Assembly: GCA_022768245.1 (NCBI GenBank) | Contig: JALEMR010000026.1 | Location: 1-32,495, forward strand | Origin: Oscillospiraceae bacterium | Lineage (GTDB): Bacteria; Bacillota; Clostridia; Oscillospirales; Ruminococcaceae | Length of the DNA: 32,495 nucleotides | Reading direction: 5' to 3' | Shown here: piece by piece, positions 17,081-27,316 of the stretch | Layout of the letters: every line of letters begins with the position of its first letter | How positions within the stretch are numbered: the stretch's first letter is position 1 | Program-made: the position numbers and the translations under genes | The notes under the pieces: generated by a model | The model's database searches: none | What the model saw: only the letters and a program-made list of their open reading frames with translations | Told to the model about the DNA's origin: nothing

Positions 17081-17959
17081 ATGACCGAATATGAAAATGC
17101 CATCGAGATAAGCGGGCTTACCAAAAAATACGATACCTTTACGCTGGACAGCGTATCCTTCAACGTTCCCAAGGGCAGCATAATGGGCTTTATCGGACAG
17201 AACGGCGCAGGCAAGACTACCACGATAAATTCTCTTCTGGGGATAATCAAGCCCGACGCAGGCACCGTAAATATGCTGGGAATGAACATCGCAGACCACG
17301 AGGAGGACATCAAAAAGCAGATAGCTGCGGTGTTCGACGAGAATCCCTTCAACGACTGCTTTAATGCGAAGCAGGTGGAGATGATCATGCGGGATATCTA
17401 CGAGGAGTGGAACAGCGAGAAATATCATGCATATCTGGAGGAATTCGAGCTTCCTCTGAAAAAGAACATAGGCAGCCTTTCAAAGGGCATGAAGATGAAG
17501 CTCCAGATCGCAGCCGCTTTGTCCCATAACGCAAAGCTGCTCATCATGGACGAGGCCACCACGGGACTTGACCCCGTTGTCAGAAATGAGATACTCGATA
17601 TCTTCCTGGACTATCTCCAGGACGAGGACCACAGCATTCTCATGTCCTCCCACATCACCACCGACCTTGAAAAGATAGCCGACAGCGTGACCTTCATCGA
17701 CCGCGGAAGGATAACCCTCACAGGCTATAAGGACGATGTGCTTGAAGATCACCGTGTGATAAAGTGCTCAAAGTCCGACTACAAGGGTATCGACTCCGAG
17801 GACATCATCAGCGCCCGTCTCACCGATTTCGGCGCCGAGGTGATGATAGCCGACAGCACCCTCTGCCGCACCAAGTACAGCGGTCTGACAGCAGACCCCA
17901 CCACCCTCGAAGAGATAATGCTCTTCTACGTCAACCGCAGGAAAAAGGAGTGGAGCTGA
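17081..17959 (+). CDS. ABC transporter ATP-binding protein, YtrB-like
   Basis: The 292-residue ATPase has Walker A GQNGAGKTT at 39-47, the signature region GSLSKGMKMKL, Walker B KLLIMDEATTGLD and the switch His in SSHITTD. The signature reads LSKGM in place of LSGGQ, as is common in YtrB and related drug-response ATPases. About 85 residues follow the switch His, including a C-terminal domain ending VNRRKKEWS. It lies between the GntR gene and two permease genes with gaps of one base each, so all are cotranscribed. The substrate is unknown. Confidence 0.93.
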   Translation: MTEYENAIEISGLTKKYDTFTLDSVSFNVPKGSIMGFIGQNGAGKTTTINSLLGIIKPDAGTVNMLGMNIADHEEDIKKQIAAVFDENPFNDCFNAKQVEMIMRDIYEEWNSEKYHAYLEEFELPLKKNIGSLSKGMKMKLQIAAALSHNAKLLIMDEATTGLDPVVRNEILDIFLDYLQDEDHSILMSSHITTDLEKIADSVTFIDRGRITLTGYKDDVLEDHRVIKCSKSDYKGIDSEDIISARLTDFGAEVMIADSTLCRTKYSGLTADPTTLEEIMLFYVNRRKKEWS

Positions 17960-17960
17960 T

Positions 17961-18731
17961 ATGAAGGGACTTATCTACAGAGAGCTTTATCTTGCGAAGA
18001 GATCCTATTTCACAGGACTTTTTGTGACCCTTGCAGTCATGATAGTGGGGATACTCGTGCGGCTCAGCACCATTTACGGCAACCTTGCCAAGCTGGACGA
18101 GGAAGCCTTCCGTATTATGGACGTGTATACATATAACATATTCATGTATCTTCCGCTGATAGCCGCTCTGTGTACGCTTATGTCAGACCACGGAGTTATC
18201 ATCGGCGATTCAAAGTGCCGCTTTGGAGTGTTTTCCTATACGCTGCCTGTCAGCGATGTGAAGCTTGCGGCAGTCAAGTATGTTATTCCGATAGGTTCGG
18301 CTGTGGCTTCTGTGGGGATCGGTGTACTTAATGCGGCAATAATCTGCGGCATAAGCGGAAAATCTTTAAGTGCGGGGATAATGAAAATTATCCTGATAAT
18401 CACTGCAATATGTGTTTTCGTTTCTTCGCTGAGCATACCTCTTCTGACAAGGTTCAAGGTGAAGACTGTCACAGACGCCTTATCGCTGGGACTTATGGGC
18501 ATAGTTGTGCTGATAATGTGGCTCAATATGGACCGAATGAGAGAATGGTTCGGTCAGTTTACCGACGAAAACGGAGATATTACAGATACAGAACTGTTAA
18601 TGGAGAAGGTGACCGAAAAGGCAGCCATGATACGTGATATTGCTGCGGAAATAGCTCCGTTCGTGATAATAATATCCCTTGCCGCTGGCTTTGCCGCAAC
18701 GGTTATGCTCTATAAAAGGAGGGTGAAATAA
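17961..18731 (+). CDS. ABC-2 type permease, first subunit
   Basis: The 256-residue membrane protein starts MKGLIYRELYLAKRSYF, the amphipathic N-terminal helix typical of ABC-2 permeases. About six hydrophobic segments follow: near residues 18-38, 57-75, 95-130, 132-155, 170-190 and 228-250. A soluble loop lies around 190-225. It begins one base after the ATPase stop, and its TAA overlaps the next ATG (TAATG at 18729-18733). It probably pairs with the following gene product as a heterodimeric membrane channel for the YtrB-like ATPase. Confidence 0.87.
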   Translation: MKGLIYRELYLAKRSYFTGLFVTLAVMIVGILVRLSTIYGNLAKLDEEAFRIMDVYTYNIFMYLPLIAALCTLMSDHGVIIGDSKCRFGVFSYTLPVSDVKLAAVKYVIPIGSAVASVGIGVLNAAIICGISGKSLSAGIMKIILIITAICVFVSSLSIPLLTRFKVKTVTDALSLGLMGIVVLIMWLNMDRMREWFGQFTDENGDITDTELLMEKVTEKAAMIRDIAAEIAPFVIIISLAAGFAATVMLYKRRVK

Positions 18732-19450
18732 TGGCGGGACTTTTATACAAGGAGCTTATCATCAATAAGAAAAGCTTATTGATATATCTTGGCACAGTTC
18801 TGTTTTTATCCTTCGGAATGATCGTAAATATAACGGGTGATGATATTGACCCCGAAAAGGTGGCAGGTATCATTCCGCTGTTTTACTTCATGATATTCTT
18901 TTTCACGGGAATGTTCCAGCCAAACCTCTTCGAGCCCGACGAGACAAAAAAATGGGCGTATTTCGCGACCTCCACTCCCGCCATGGCAAGAGGACAGGTA
19001 TACTCCAAATACATGGCAGGCTTTCTGATGTCGCTGTTTGCAATGCTGTGGTGTCAGGTCCTCGATATGACGGTGAATTTCATCCTCGGAACGCAGACAA
19101 TGGCGATGTCCGCCGTGTACATATTCTTTTACGCACAGCTTTTCCTCCGTGCGGTGGAATATCCCTTCATCGTGCGTTTCGGCAGCAAGATAGGCTCCAC
19201 GTACAAAATGGCAAGCTTTTTCCTGGTAATATTTATAGTATTCGTATATCTGCTTTTCGGCGACCTTTCCATGCTTGACATGAACAATATCTTTGATATT
19301 ATTTACGGTATCCTTGACGGCTCGATATTCTCGGACAATGTGCTGTTCGTCATATCGCTCTCTCCCTATCTGGCGATAGCGTCATACTATCTGTCCTACA
19401 GGATGTCCTGCAAATTCTATCTGAAAGGAGCTGAAAGCTTTGAACGCTGA
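18731..19450 (+). CDS. ABC-2 type permease, second subunit
   Basis: The 239-residue protein opens MAGLLYKELIINKKSLLIY, closely like the first permease, and has about six membrane segments, including LLIYLGTVLFLSFGMIV, FYFMIFFFTGMF and MASFFLVIFIVFVYLLF. It contains the soluble EPDETKKWAYFATSTP segment seen in ABC-2 permeases of this group. Its start overlaps the first permease stop by one base, and its last 11 bases overlap the following protease-like gene. The two permeases look like old duplicates of each other. Confidence 0.87.
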   Translation: MAGLLYKELIINKKSLLIYLGTVLFLSFGMIVNITGDDIDPEKVAGIIPLFYFMIFFFTGMFQPNLFEPDETKKWAYFATSTPAMARGQVYSKYMAGFLMSLFAMLWCQVLDMTVNFILGTQTMAMSAVYIFFYAQLFLRAVEYPFIVRFGSKIGSTYKMASFFLVIFIVFVYLLFGDLSMLDMNNIFDIIYGILDGSIFSDNVLFVISLSPYLAIASYYLSYRMSCKFYLKGAESFER

Positions 19451-20315
19451 TAAAAAGAAGATCATTATACGTATCATTATCTTTGTTATCCTTGCATATG
19501 CTCCCATGATAGCGATAGGTATCATGTACGATTTCGACGGCATGCTCACAGGCGAACCCGGCAGACTTTACACACTCTGCGCAACTCTTGAGGGCTTTAC
19601 GCCCATGGCGGCGAATTTTCTCACAAGGCTCATTACAAAGGAGGGCTTCTCCGAGACCTATCTGAGAGCCAATTTCCGCGGAAATATGAAATACTATCTT
19701 TTCGGTATTGCATACGCTGTTTTAGGCTCGCTTCTGTCAACGATACTGTTAATAATACTCTACTGTCCCGATTACAGCCTTTCCGATATCGACTTCGGCA
19801 CAGGTCCTGCGGCAGTGTTCCTGCTGACCCTTGCGGTGGATATAGAGACCTTCTGGATAAACTTCGGCGAGGAATTCGGCTGGAGAGCATATCTCAATCC
19901 AAAGCTGGAAAAGCTTATGCCCGAGCCTTTAGCCCTTATCGTGGGCGGCATCATCTGGGGAATGTGGCACGCTCCGCTGACCGTTCACGGACACAATTTC
20001 GGTCTGGGCTACCGGGGCTTTCCGTTCACGGGCTTTGCGGCGATGAGCTTATCATGCATATTCGTAGGTTCGTTCCTCACATGGCTCACCAAAAAGACGG
20101 GCTCGGTATATCCCGCGTCCATATGCCACGCCTGCATAAACGGAATGGTGATACCCGCGCTTATGATACCGAACTACGCCGAGATATGCGAGGAGCACGG
20201 CTTCGGCACAGGCGCCGCTCTGCTGGGAATAAATGCCCTGCTCGGAGTGGGAGCGTTTATCGCACTTTGCAGAAAGAAAAAAAGCAGCGAGAATGAAATA
20301 AAAGCCGCAGCATAA
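19440..20315 (+). CDS. CPBP-family intramembrane metalloprotease-like protein
   Basis: The 291-residue multi-pass protein carries the CPBP (CAAX protease and bacteriocin-processing) motifs: EEFGWR with Glu144, Glu145 and Arg149; WGMWHAPL with His177; and SICHACINGM with His230 and Asn234. All residues thought to be catalytic are present. Family roles include bacteriocin self-immunity, peptide processing and scaffolding. The start is TTG at 19440, nine bases after AAAGGAG and inside the end of the permease gene, an 11-bp overlap that implies coupled translation. It ends the YtrA-type operon; a role in immunity or peptide processing is inferred only from this position. Confidence 0.9.
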   Translation: MNADKKKIIIRIIIFVILAYAPMIAIGIMYDFDGMLTGEPGRLYTLCATLEGFTPMAANFLTRLITKEGFSETYLRANFRGNMKYYLFGIAYAVLGSLLSTILLIILYCPDYSLSDIDFGTGPAAVFLLTLAVDIETFWINFGEEFGWRAYLNPKLEKLMPEPLALIVGGIIWGMWHAPLTVHGHNFGLGYRGFPFTGFAAMSLSCIFVGSFLTWLTKKTGSVYPASICHACINGMVIPALMIPNYAEICEEHGFGTGAALLGINALLGVGAFIALCRKKKSSENEIKAAA

Positions 20316-20317
20316 TA

Positions 20318-20367
20318 AAGGCAACACCGCACAAAGCACGCCTAATGGCTTTGTGCGGTGTTGCCTT
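20318..20367. repeat. Perfect 20-bp palindrome after the CPBP gene
   Basis: A 20-base arm at 20318-20337 (beginning AAGGCAACACC) pairs perfectly with 20348-20367 around the 10-base loop ACGCCTAATG. It starts three bases after the stop codon. No clean T-run follows, and the stem is much longer than a normal terminator. It could be a REP-like dispersed palindrome or an mRNA end protector; copy number cannot be judged here. Confidence 0.75.
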
Positions 20368-20393
20368 CAAATTTTCTCCTTTTTCTGATAGCG

Positions 20394-20445
20394 GCTGCCG
20401 TTTCTTACCTCTGACGGCAGCTGTTGCTTTTTCGCTGAAAAGCAA
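20394..20445. repeat. Two further small hairpins in the convergent junction
   Basis: GCTGCCGT (20394-20401) pairs with ACGGCAGC (20414-20421), and TTGCTTTT (20424-20431) pairs with AAAAGCAA (20438-20445). Together with the neighbours they form four hairpins in about 160 bp between convergent operons. Confidence 0.5.
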
Positions 20446-20478
20446 AACCGTCCGCAGACTGACTGCGGACGGTTTTTT
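20444..20478. terminator. Bidirectional terminator between the CPBP gene and ptsH
   Basis: AAAACCGTCCGCAG (20444-20457) and CTGCGGACGGTTTT (20463-20476) make a 14-bp perfect stem with a 5-base loop. T-rich sequence flanks both sides. It lies 13 bp beyond the ptsH stop and serves the minus-strand PTS operon and possibly the plus-strand cassette. Confidence 0.88.
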
Positions 20479-20490
20479 ATCGTGATAATA

Positions 20491-20748
20491 TTACAGATTG
20501 TCCCGGAAAAATTTCTCCATTTCGGCAGAGGCAGTATCCTCGTCCTCGCCGCTTATCTTAACGGTCACCCTGTCGCCGCACTTGACGCCCAGCGCCATCA
20601 CCGCCATAAGCTTTGACGCGGCAGCCGATTTTCCGCCCTTTTCTAAGGTTATCTCACTTTTGAACTCCTTTGCCTTTTTGGCAAGCAGTCCTGCGGGACG
20701 GGCATGGATGCCCACCTCGTCCCTTATTACATATTCAAACTCTTTCAT
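20491..20748 (-). CDS. ptsH: Phosphocarrier protein HPr (PTS)
   Basis: HPr carries phosphate from Enzyme I to sugar-specific PTS enzymes in the cytoplasm. The 85-residue protein has the active site GIHARPAG with His15 and Arg17. The helix that normally carries the regulatory Ser46 reads AAASKLMAVMALG: aligning MAVM with the usual MGVM places Lys at 46 and Ser at 45, a swap of the common Lys-Ser pair. The protein may not be a normal substrate for HPr kinase and CcpA signalling. The start lies 6 bp after the EIICBA stop on the same strand, so it is cotranscribed with that transporter. Enzyme I is not in the window. Confidence 0.94.
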   Translation of the reverse strand: MKEFEYVIRDEVGIHARPAGLLAKKAKEFKSEITLEKGGKSAAASKLMAVMALGVKCGDRVTVKISGEDEDTASAEMEKFFRDNL

Positions 20749-20754
20749 CGTATA

Positions 20755-22917
<2,163 letters not shown>

Positions 22918-22919
22918 TT

Positions 22920-22949
22920 ATTATATGCCGACATTTTCAAATAATACAA
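22920..22949 (-). promoter_or_regulatory. Candidate promoter of the PTS operon
   Basis: On the minus strand TATAAT (22925-22920) is perfect, and TTGTAT (22949-22944) sits 18 bp upstream, partly inside the T-run of the uvrB terminator. The short leader shows no clear antiterminator-type hairpin pair or obvious CcpA site. Confidence 0.55.
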
Positions 22950-22978
22950 AAAAATGCGGCTGATAATGTTCAGCCGCA
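22948..22978 (-). terminator. Rho-independent terminator of uvrB
   Basis: On the minus strand TGCGGCTGA (22978-22970) pairs with TCAGCCGCA (22963-22955), followed by seven T residues (22954-22948). It lies 16 bp after the uvrB stop. Confidence 0.92.
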
Positions 22979-22993
22979 AGATCATATACGAAA

Positions 22994-24958
22994 TTATTTC
23001 ATGCCCTTAAGCTCTTTTATCTTGTCTCGGAGGAATGCCGCATGCTCAAATTCAAGCATTTTTGCGGCATTTTTCATTTCTATGGTCATCTTTTCGATAA
23101 GCTCCTGACGCTCCTTTTCGGTCAGCTTTTTCTTTGAGGTCTTTTTCGAGGTCTCCGCCTTTGTGGATATTTCGATAACGTCTCTTACGTCCTTGATGAT
23201 AGTCTTGGGAACGATGCCGTGTTCCTCGTTGAATTTCATCTGTAAGCCGCGGCGGCGCTCGGTCTCGGTGATAGCGTTCTCCATGGAGCGGGTCACCGAA
23301 TCTGCGTACATGATGACCTTGCCCTCGCTGTTGCGGGCAGCTCGTCCGATGGTCTGTATCAGCGAGCTTTCCGAACGGAGGAAGCCCTCCTTGTCTGCGT
23401 CAAGTATCGCAACCAGAGATACCTCGGGGATATCCAGTCCCTCGCGGAGCAGATTGATGCCCACCAGCACATCAAACTCGCCTAAGCGCAGATCGCGTAT
23501 TATCTCCATTCGTTCGATAGTGTCGATGTCGTGGTGCATGTATCTGACCTTCACGCCCATTCCTGTGAGGAAGTCGGTGAGGTCCTCCGCCATTTTCTTG
23601 GTGAGGGTGGTGACGAGGACCCGCTCTCTTTTGGCGGTACGCATATTTATCTCGGACAGCAGGTCTTCTATCTGTCCCTCCACGGGCTTGACAATTATCT
23701 CGGGGTCGATAAGTCCCGTAGGACGGATGACCTGCTCCACTATCTGTGAGGAGTGTTCCTTTTCGAAATCGCCGGGAGTGGCGGAAACGTATATCGCCTG
23801 ATGTATCTTCGACTGGAATTCATCGAAGTTCAGCGGACGGTTATCCAGCGCCGACGGCAGACGGAAGCCGTAATCAATGAGGACATTCTTTCTGCCGCGG
23901 TCGCCTGCGGACATTCCTCTGACCTGGGGGAGAGACACGTGGCTCTCGTCCACGAACAGGACGTAGTCCTCGGGGAAGTGGTCAAGAAGGGTATAGGGAG
24001 TGCTTCCGGGAGCACGTCCCGACAGAATTCGGGAGTAGTTTTCGATGCCCTTGCAGAAGCCTATCTCCTCCAGCATTTCGATGTCGTAGAGGGTGCGCTG
24101 TTCGATCCGCTGTGCCTCGATGAGCTGGTCGTGGTCCTTGAAGTATTTGATGCGCTCTTTCATTTCGGCTTCGATCTCTTCTGCGGCAGCGTGAATCTTT
24201 TCCTTGTTCACCACATAGTGGGACGCGGGGTATATCGCCGCATGAGACAGCGTGGATATGACATTTCCCGTGACCACCTGGATCTCGGAAATGCGGTCTA
24301 TCTCATCGCCGAAAAATTCCACACGGATAGCGTTTTCCGCGGAGCCTGCGGGGAATATCTCCACCACATCGCCGCGGACGCGGAACTTGTTGCGGACGAA
24401 GTTTATGTCGTTGCGCTCGTACTGGATAGCCACCAGTCTGCCCAGCAGGTCCTCGCGGGAAAGCTCCATGCCGGTGCGCAGGGAGATGACGTTGGTGCGG
24501 TAATCCTCGGGGGAGCCGAGGGAGTATATGCAGGACACGGACGCTACGATGATAACATCTCTGCGCTCGGAAAGCGCGAGTGTGGCAGAGTGACGGAGCT
24601 TGTCTATCTCGTCGTTTATGGCGCTGTCCTTTTCGATGAACGAGTCGGTGGAGGGGATATATGCTTCGGGCTGATAGTAGTCGTAGTAGGAGACGAAATA
24701 CTCCACGGCATTGTGCGGGAAGAACTCCTTGAATTCGGAGCAGAGCTGCGCCGCAAGGGTCTTGTTGTGAGCCAGCACAAGGGTGGGACGGTTGAGCTGT
24801 GCGATAACGCTTGCCATGGTGAAGGTCTTGCCGGAGCCTGTAACGCCCATGAGGGTCTGTTCGCGCATGCCCGAATTTATGCCGTTAACGAGCTTTTCGA
24901 TAGCCTGCGGCTGATCGCCTGCGGGCTTGTAATCGGAAACAAGTTGAAATTTATCCAT
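22994..24958 (-). CDS. uvrB: Excinuclease ABC subunit B
   Basis: UvrB verifies DNA damage delivered by UvrA and recruits UvrC for the dual incision of nucleotide excision repair. The 654-residue protein is of normal length. Motifs: Walker A GVTGSGKT at 38-45; the beta-hairpin [10 protein letters not shown] that inserts between strands; the DESH box in [14 protein letters not shown]; helicase motifs V and VI with [13 protein letters not shown] and QTIGRAARN; and a C-terminal UVR domain ([19 protein letters not shown]) that contacts UvrC. The start at 24958 follows AAAGGA; an in-frame ATG upstream at 25006 has no ribosome site. uvrA is not adjacent. A candidate LexA box overlaps the transcription start. 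Confidence 0.97.
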   Translation of the reverse strand: MDKFQLVSDYKPAGDQPQAIEKLVNGINSGMREQTLMGVTGSGKTFTMASVIAQLNRPTLVLAHNKTLAAQLCSEFKEFFPHNAVEYFVSYYDYYQPEAYIPSTDSFIEKDSAINDEIDKLRHSATLALSERRDVIIVASVSCIYSLGSPEDYRTNVISLRTGMELSREDLLGRLVAIQYERNDINFVRNKFRVRGDVVEIFPAGSAENAIRVEFFGDEIDRISEIQVVTGNVISTLSHAAIYPASHYVVNKEKIHAAAEEIEAEMKERIKYFKDHDQLIEAQRIEQRTLYDIEMLEEIGFCKGIENYSRILSGRAPGSTPYTLLDHFPEDYVLFVDESHVSLPQVRGMSAGDRGRKNVLIDYGFRLPSALDNRPLNFDEFQSKIHQAIYVSATPGDFEKEHSSQIVEQVIRPTGLIDPEIIVKPVEGQIEDLLSEINMRTAKRERVLVTTLTKKMAEDLTDFLTGMGVKVRYMHHDIDTIERMEIIRDLRLGEFDVLVGINLLREGLDIPEVSLVAILDADKEGFLRSESSLIQTIGRAARNSEGKVIMYADSVTRSMENAITETERRRGLQMKFNEEHGIVPKTIIKDVRDVIEISTKAETSKKTSKKKLTEKERQELIEKMTIEMKNAAKMLEFEHAAFLRDKIKELKGMK

Positions 24959-24974
24959 AATTCTGTCCTTTCCT

Positions 24975-24988
24975 GAAACAAATGTACT
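24975..24988 (-). promoter_or_regulatory. Candidate LexA/DinR box of uvrB
   Basis: Minus-strand AGTACATTTGTTTC matches the Bacillus DinR consensus CGAACRNRYGTTYC at 11 of 14 positions. It sits six bases after the -10, over the expected transcription start of uvrB, a well-known SOS gene. The match is imperfect in the left half, so confidence is moderate. Confidence 0.45.
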
Positions 24989-24994
24989 ATTTAT

Positions 24995-25023
24995 ATGATA
25001 ATACATTTAGTCTGTGTTGTCAA
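24995..25023 (-). promoter_or_regulatory. Promoter of uvrB
   Basis: TTGACA (25023-25018, minus strand) is perfect, with a 17-bp spacer and TATCAT (25000-24995). AAATGTA (24980-24986) and TACATTT (25002-25008) form a wider dyad around the -10. Confidence 0.75.
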
Positions 25024-25037
25024 GAGATTTTTATAAT

Positions 25038-25063
25038 GAAAAAAGCCCCGTTTTCACGGGACT
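25038..25063 (-). terminator. Terminator of the amidase gene
   Basis: On the minus strand AGTCCCGT (25063-25056) pairs with ACGGGGCT (25051-25044) with one mismatch around GAAA, followed by a run of T. It lies 11 bp after the amidase stop. Confidence 0.8.
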
Positions 25064-25073
25064 CTTTGTCGGG

Positions 25074-25790
25074 TCATTTACCCTGCGTCAGGAACTGATT
25101 TATTCCCTCAAAAATGGTAAAAGCAGTCTTCTGCTGATAGGCTTCATCGGTGAGCATTGCCGCTTCCTCGGGATTGGATAGGAATCCGCATTCCGCCATT
25201 ACAGCGGGATTGTTGCAGAAGTGACAGAGATAAAGCTCGCTGCCGCAGAGCTTGGTCTCACGGTTGTTATAGGGCTGGAGATTCTCTCTGAAAAGAGTCT
25301 GAAGAGTGGAAGCAAGCCGCGCGCTTTCGGAGTTTGCCGAGGAGTAAAACATCTGCGCGCCCTTGAATCGGGGGTCGGTGTAGGTATTCTGATGAATGGA
25401 AACGCAGACCGAGTTGGGATATTTATTGAAAATCTCCAGACGGTTTTCCATGTCGGATATCTTTTGTGCGCGGATACCCTCCACGCCGCTATCATGAATG
25501 GACATATCGCTGTCGCGGGTAGTCACGGTGGTGTAGCCGAATATCTGCGCCATATCGCGGACAGTCAGCATGATATTCAGATTGATGCCCTTTTCGGGGA
25601 TTCCGTCCGCAGTGGAGCAGCCTCCGTCCATGCCGCCGTGTCCCGCGTCAAGAACGATAACGGTCTCGTCCTCGGGGACGGCGTTGACGTAAACGGCGGT
25701 GTCGATACGGCTGACCGCATAGCATATCACGCCGATGCCGAAGCAGAGAGTTATAGCCGCCGCAGCGGAGCTTACGGAAAATTTTCTCAT
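25074..25790 (-). CDS. N-acetylmuramoyl-L-alanine amidase, CwlD-like
   Basis: This exported zinc amidase cuts the bond between muramic acid and L-alanine in peptidoglycan. The 238-residue protein has a short cytoplasmic start and a membrane anchor or signal helix at about 5-26, then an Amidase_3 domain. Visible zinc and catalytic residues are His51 in DAGHGG, Glu66, His133 in SIHQN and Glu200 in MAECGFLSN. Size and the single-domain layout resemble CwlD, which makes muramic lactam in the spore cortex; a vegetative autolysin role is also possible. The start at 25790 follows GGAAGGAT; the frame extends to 25835 without a better start. It has its own promoter. Confidence 0.88.
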   Translation of the reverse strand: MRKFSVSSAAAAITLCFGIGVICYAVSRIDTAVYVNAVPEDETVIVLDAGHGGMDGGCSTADGIPEKGINLNIMLTVRDMAQIFGYTTVTTRDSDMSIHDSGVEGIRAQKISDMENRLEIFNKYPNSVCVSIHQNTYTDPRFKGAQMFYSSANSESARLASTLQTLFRENLQPYNNRETKLCGSELYLCHFCNNPAVMAECGFLSNPEEAAMLTDEAYQQKTAFTIFEGINQFLTQGK

Positions 25791-25814
25791 AGCTGTTATC
25801 CTTCCCACGTTCAA

Positions 25815-25843
25815 ATTATAATGTAAACCGATCATTTGTACAA
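25815..25843 (-). promoter_or_regulatory. Sigma-A-like promoter of the amidase gene
   Basis: TTGTAC (25843-25838, minus strand), 17 bp, then TATAAT (25820-25815). The -35 is part of a 9-5-9 dyad, GTACAAGTA (25838-25846) with TACCTGTAC (25852-25860), one mismatch, which may be an operator. The promoter looks vegetative; it does not show the sporulation sigma type seen for cwlD in Bacillus. Confidence 0.6.
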
Positions 25844-25893
25844 GTATATTCTACCTGTACTGATTTTATGACGCGGAATGGTCATGCCCGATA

Positions 25894-27156
25894 TCATTTT
25901 CCCTTTATCTTGAAGTTATACGCATAAGCAGCCTGTTCCGACTTGTTGTCGCCGTATTTGTAGTATACCCTGTCCTTGATAGGGTCGGGGAGGTACTGCT
26001 GTTCAACGTAGTGATTGGGATAATCATGGGGATATTTGTAGAATTGTCCTTTAACGGCGGCGTCCTCGCCGTCGTAATGCTTGTTCTGCAGCTGACGTGG
26101 GATATCACCGCATTCGGTGGTGCGGATATCCTCCAGAGCAGTGTTTATCGCCATATATGCGGAGTTTGACTTGGGAGCGGTGGCAAGAAGAATGACCGCA
26201 TTCGCAAGGGGAATGCGTGCTTCGGGCAGACCCAGCTGCAGTGCGCTGTCAACGCATGCTTTGACAATGGGGATAGCCTGCGGATAGGCAAGTCCGATAT
26301 CCTCTGCGGCTATGACGAGGAGCCGCCTGCACAGGGAAATTATATCCCCCGATTCGATAAGTCTTGCCGCATAGTGTATCGCAGCATTTTCGTCCGAGCC
26401 GCGAATGGATTTCTGCAGTGCGGACAGAATATCATAGTGAGAGTCGCCGTCCCTGTCGTAGTGCATGTTGCTGCGCTGGGCAAGCTCCTTAGCCTCTTCG
26501 AGGGTGACGGTTATCTCCTCGCCGTTGTTTTCCGCGCCGAGAACGCACAGCTCTGCGCAGCTCACGGATTTGCGTACATCTCCGCCGCAGCTTCGGGCGA
26601 TATGCTCCGCCGCGCCCTTCCGGACGCTTATCTTAACGCCCATATCCTGCGACATTACATGAAAAGCACGGTTGACAGCGGGGACTATATCCTCTGCGGA
26701 AACGGTCTTGAATTCAAAGACTGCGCTTCGGCTAAGAATGGCATTGTAGATGTAGAAGTACGGATTCTCGGTGGTGGAGGCAATCAGGGTTATCTGACCG
26801 TTTTCGATGTATTCCAGCAGAGACTGCTGCTGTTTTTTGTTGAGATACTGTATCTCGTCCAGGTAGAGCAGCACGCCGTTTCTGCCGTCAAGAGTGTCGG
26901 TATCGGCGATAACTTCGCGGATATCGGCGGTAGCGGCGGAGGTGCCGTTGAGCTTATGGAGCTTCATGCCGCTGTTGTGGGCGATTATCCGCGCAACGGT
27001 AGTCTTTCCCACGCCCGAGGGACCGTAGAATATCATATTGGGGATATTTCCGCCGTCGATTATCCTGCGCAGCGGCTTTCCGGGAGCAAGTAGATGTCTT
27101 TGTCCCACCACATCATCAAGAGTTTCGGGGCGCAGACGGTCTGCCAGTGGGGTCAT
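25894..27156 (-). CDS. rarA: Replication-associated recombination protein A (AAA ATPase)
   Basis: RarA (MgsA) is a clamp-loader-like AAA ATPase that acts at stalled replication forks with SSB. The 420-residue protein has the normal length: an N-terminal AAA module with Walker A GPSGVGKT (45-52), Walker B LLYLDEIQYLN, sensor 1 ASTTENP and arginine finger ILSRS. The lid and tetramerisation regions follow, with RRLLVIAAEDIGLAYPQA and the C-terminal KGQFYKYPHDYPNHYVEQQYLPD-like signature block. The start follows AAAGGAACG. It is probably monocistronic, since about 100 bp and a separate promoter lie before the amidase gene. Confidence 0.95.
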   Translation of the reverse strand: MTPLADRLRPETLDDVVGQRHLLAPGKPLRRIIDGGNIPNMIFYGPSGVGKTTVARIIAHNSGMKLHKLNGTSAATADIREVIADTDTLDGRNGVLLYLDEIQYLNKKQQQSLLEYIENGQITLIASTTENPYFYIYNAILSRSAVFEFKTVSAEDIVPAVNRAFHVMSQDMGVKISVRKGAAEHIARSCGGDVRKSVSCAELCVLGAENNGEEITVTLEEAKELAQRSNMHYDRDGDSHYDILSALQKSIRGSDENAAIHYAARLIESGDIISLCRRLLVIAAEDIGLAYPQAIPIVKACVDSALQLGLPEARIPLANAVILLATAPKSNSAYMAINTALEDIRTTECGDIPRQLQNKHYDGEDAAVKGQFYKYPHDYPNHYVEQQYLPDPIKDRVYYKYGDNKSEQAAYAYNFKIKGK

Positions 27157-27217
27157 TTATATCACGTTCCTTTAAATTGTATATATGGATAACTATTCGT
27201 TTTCATTTGCCAATAAT

Positions 27218-27246
27218 ATTGTATCACATACAGAAGGAAAAATCAA
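27218..27246 (-). promoter_or_regulatory. Promoter of rarA
   Basis: TTGATT (27246-27241, minus strand), a 17-bp spacer and TACAAT (27223-27218). It is divergent from the nicotinamidase promoter about 40 bp away. Confidence 0.65.
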
Positions 27247-27285
27247 CAGCCGATAAAATTCTCAAAAAAAAATTTCCAAAACCCC

Positions 27286-27314
27286 TTGACAAATCGGAAT
27301 GTTAATGTTATAAT
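27286..27314 (+). promoter_or_regulatory. Consensus promoter of the NAD-salvage operon
   Basis: TTGACA (27286-27291) and TATAAT (27309-27314) are both perfect with a 17-bp spacer. A palindrome begins two bases after the -10. The leader before the nicotinamidase start is about 70 bases. Confidence 0.88.
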
Positions 27315-27316
27315 GA

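Noticed and set aside
23753-24976. 407-codon plus-strand open frame opposite uvrB
   Set aside because: Entirely antisense to conserved uvrB, no ribosome site, no recognisable motif.
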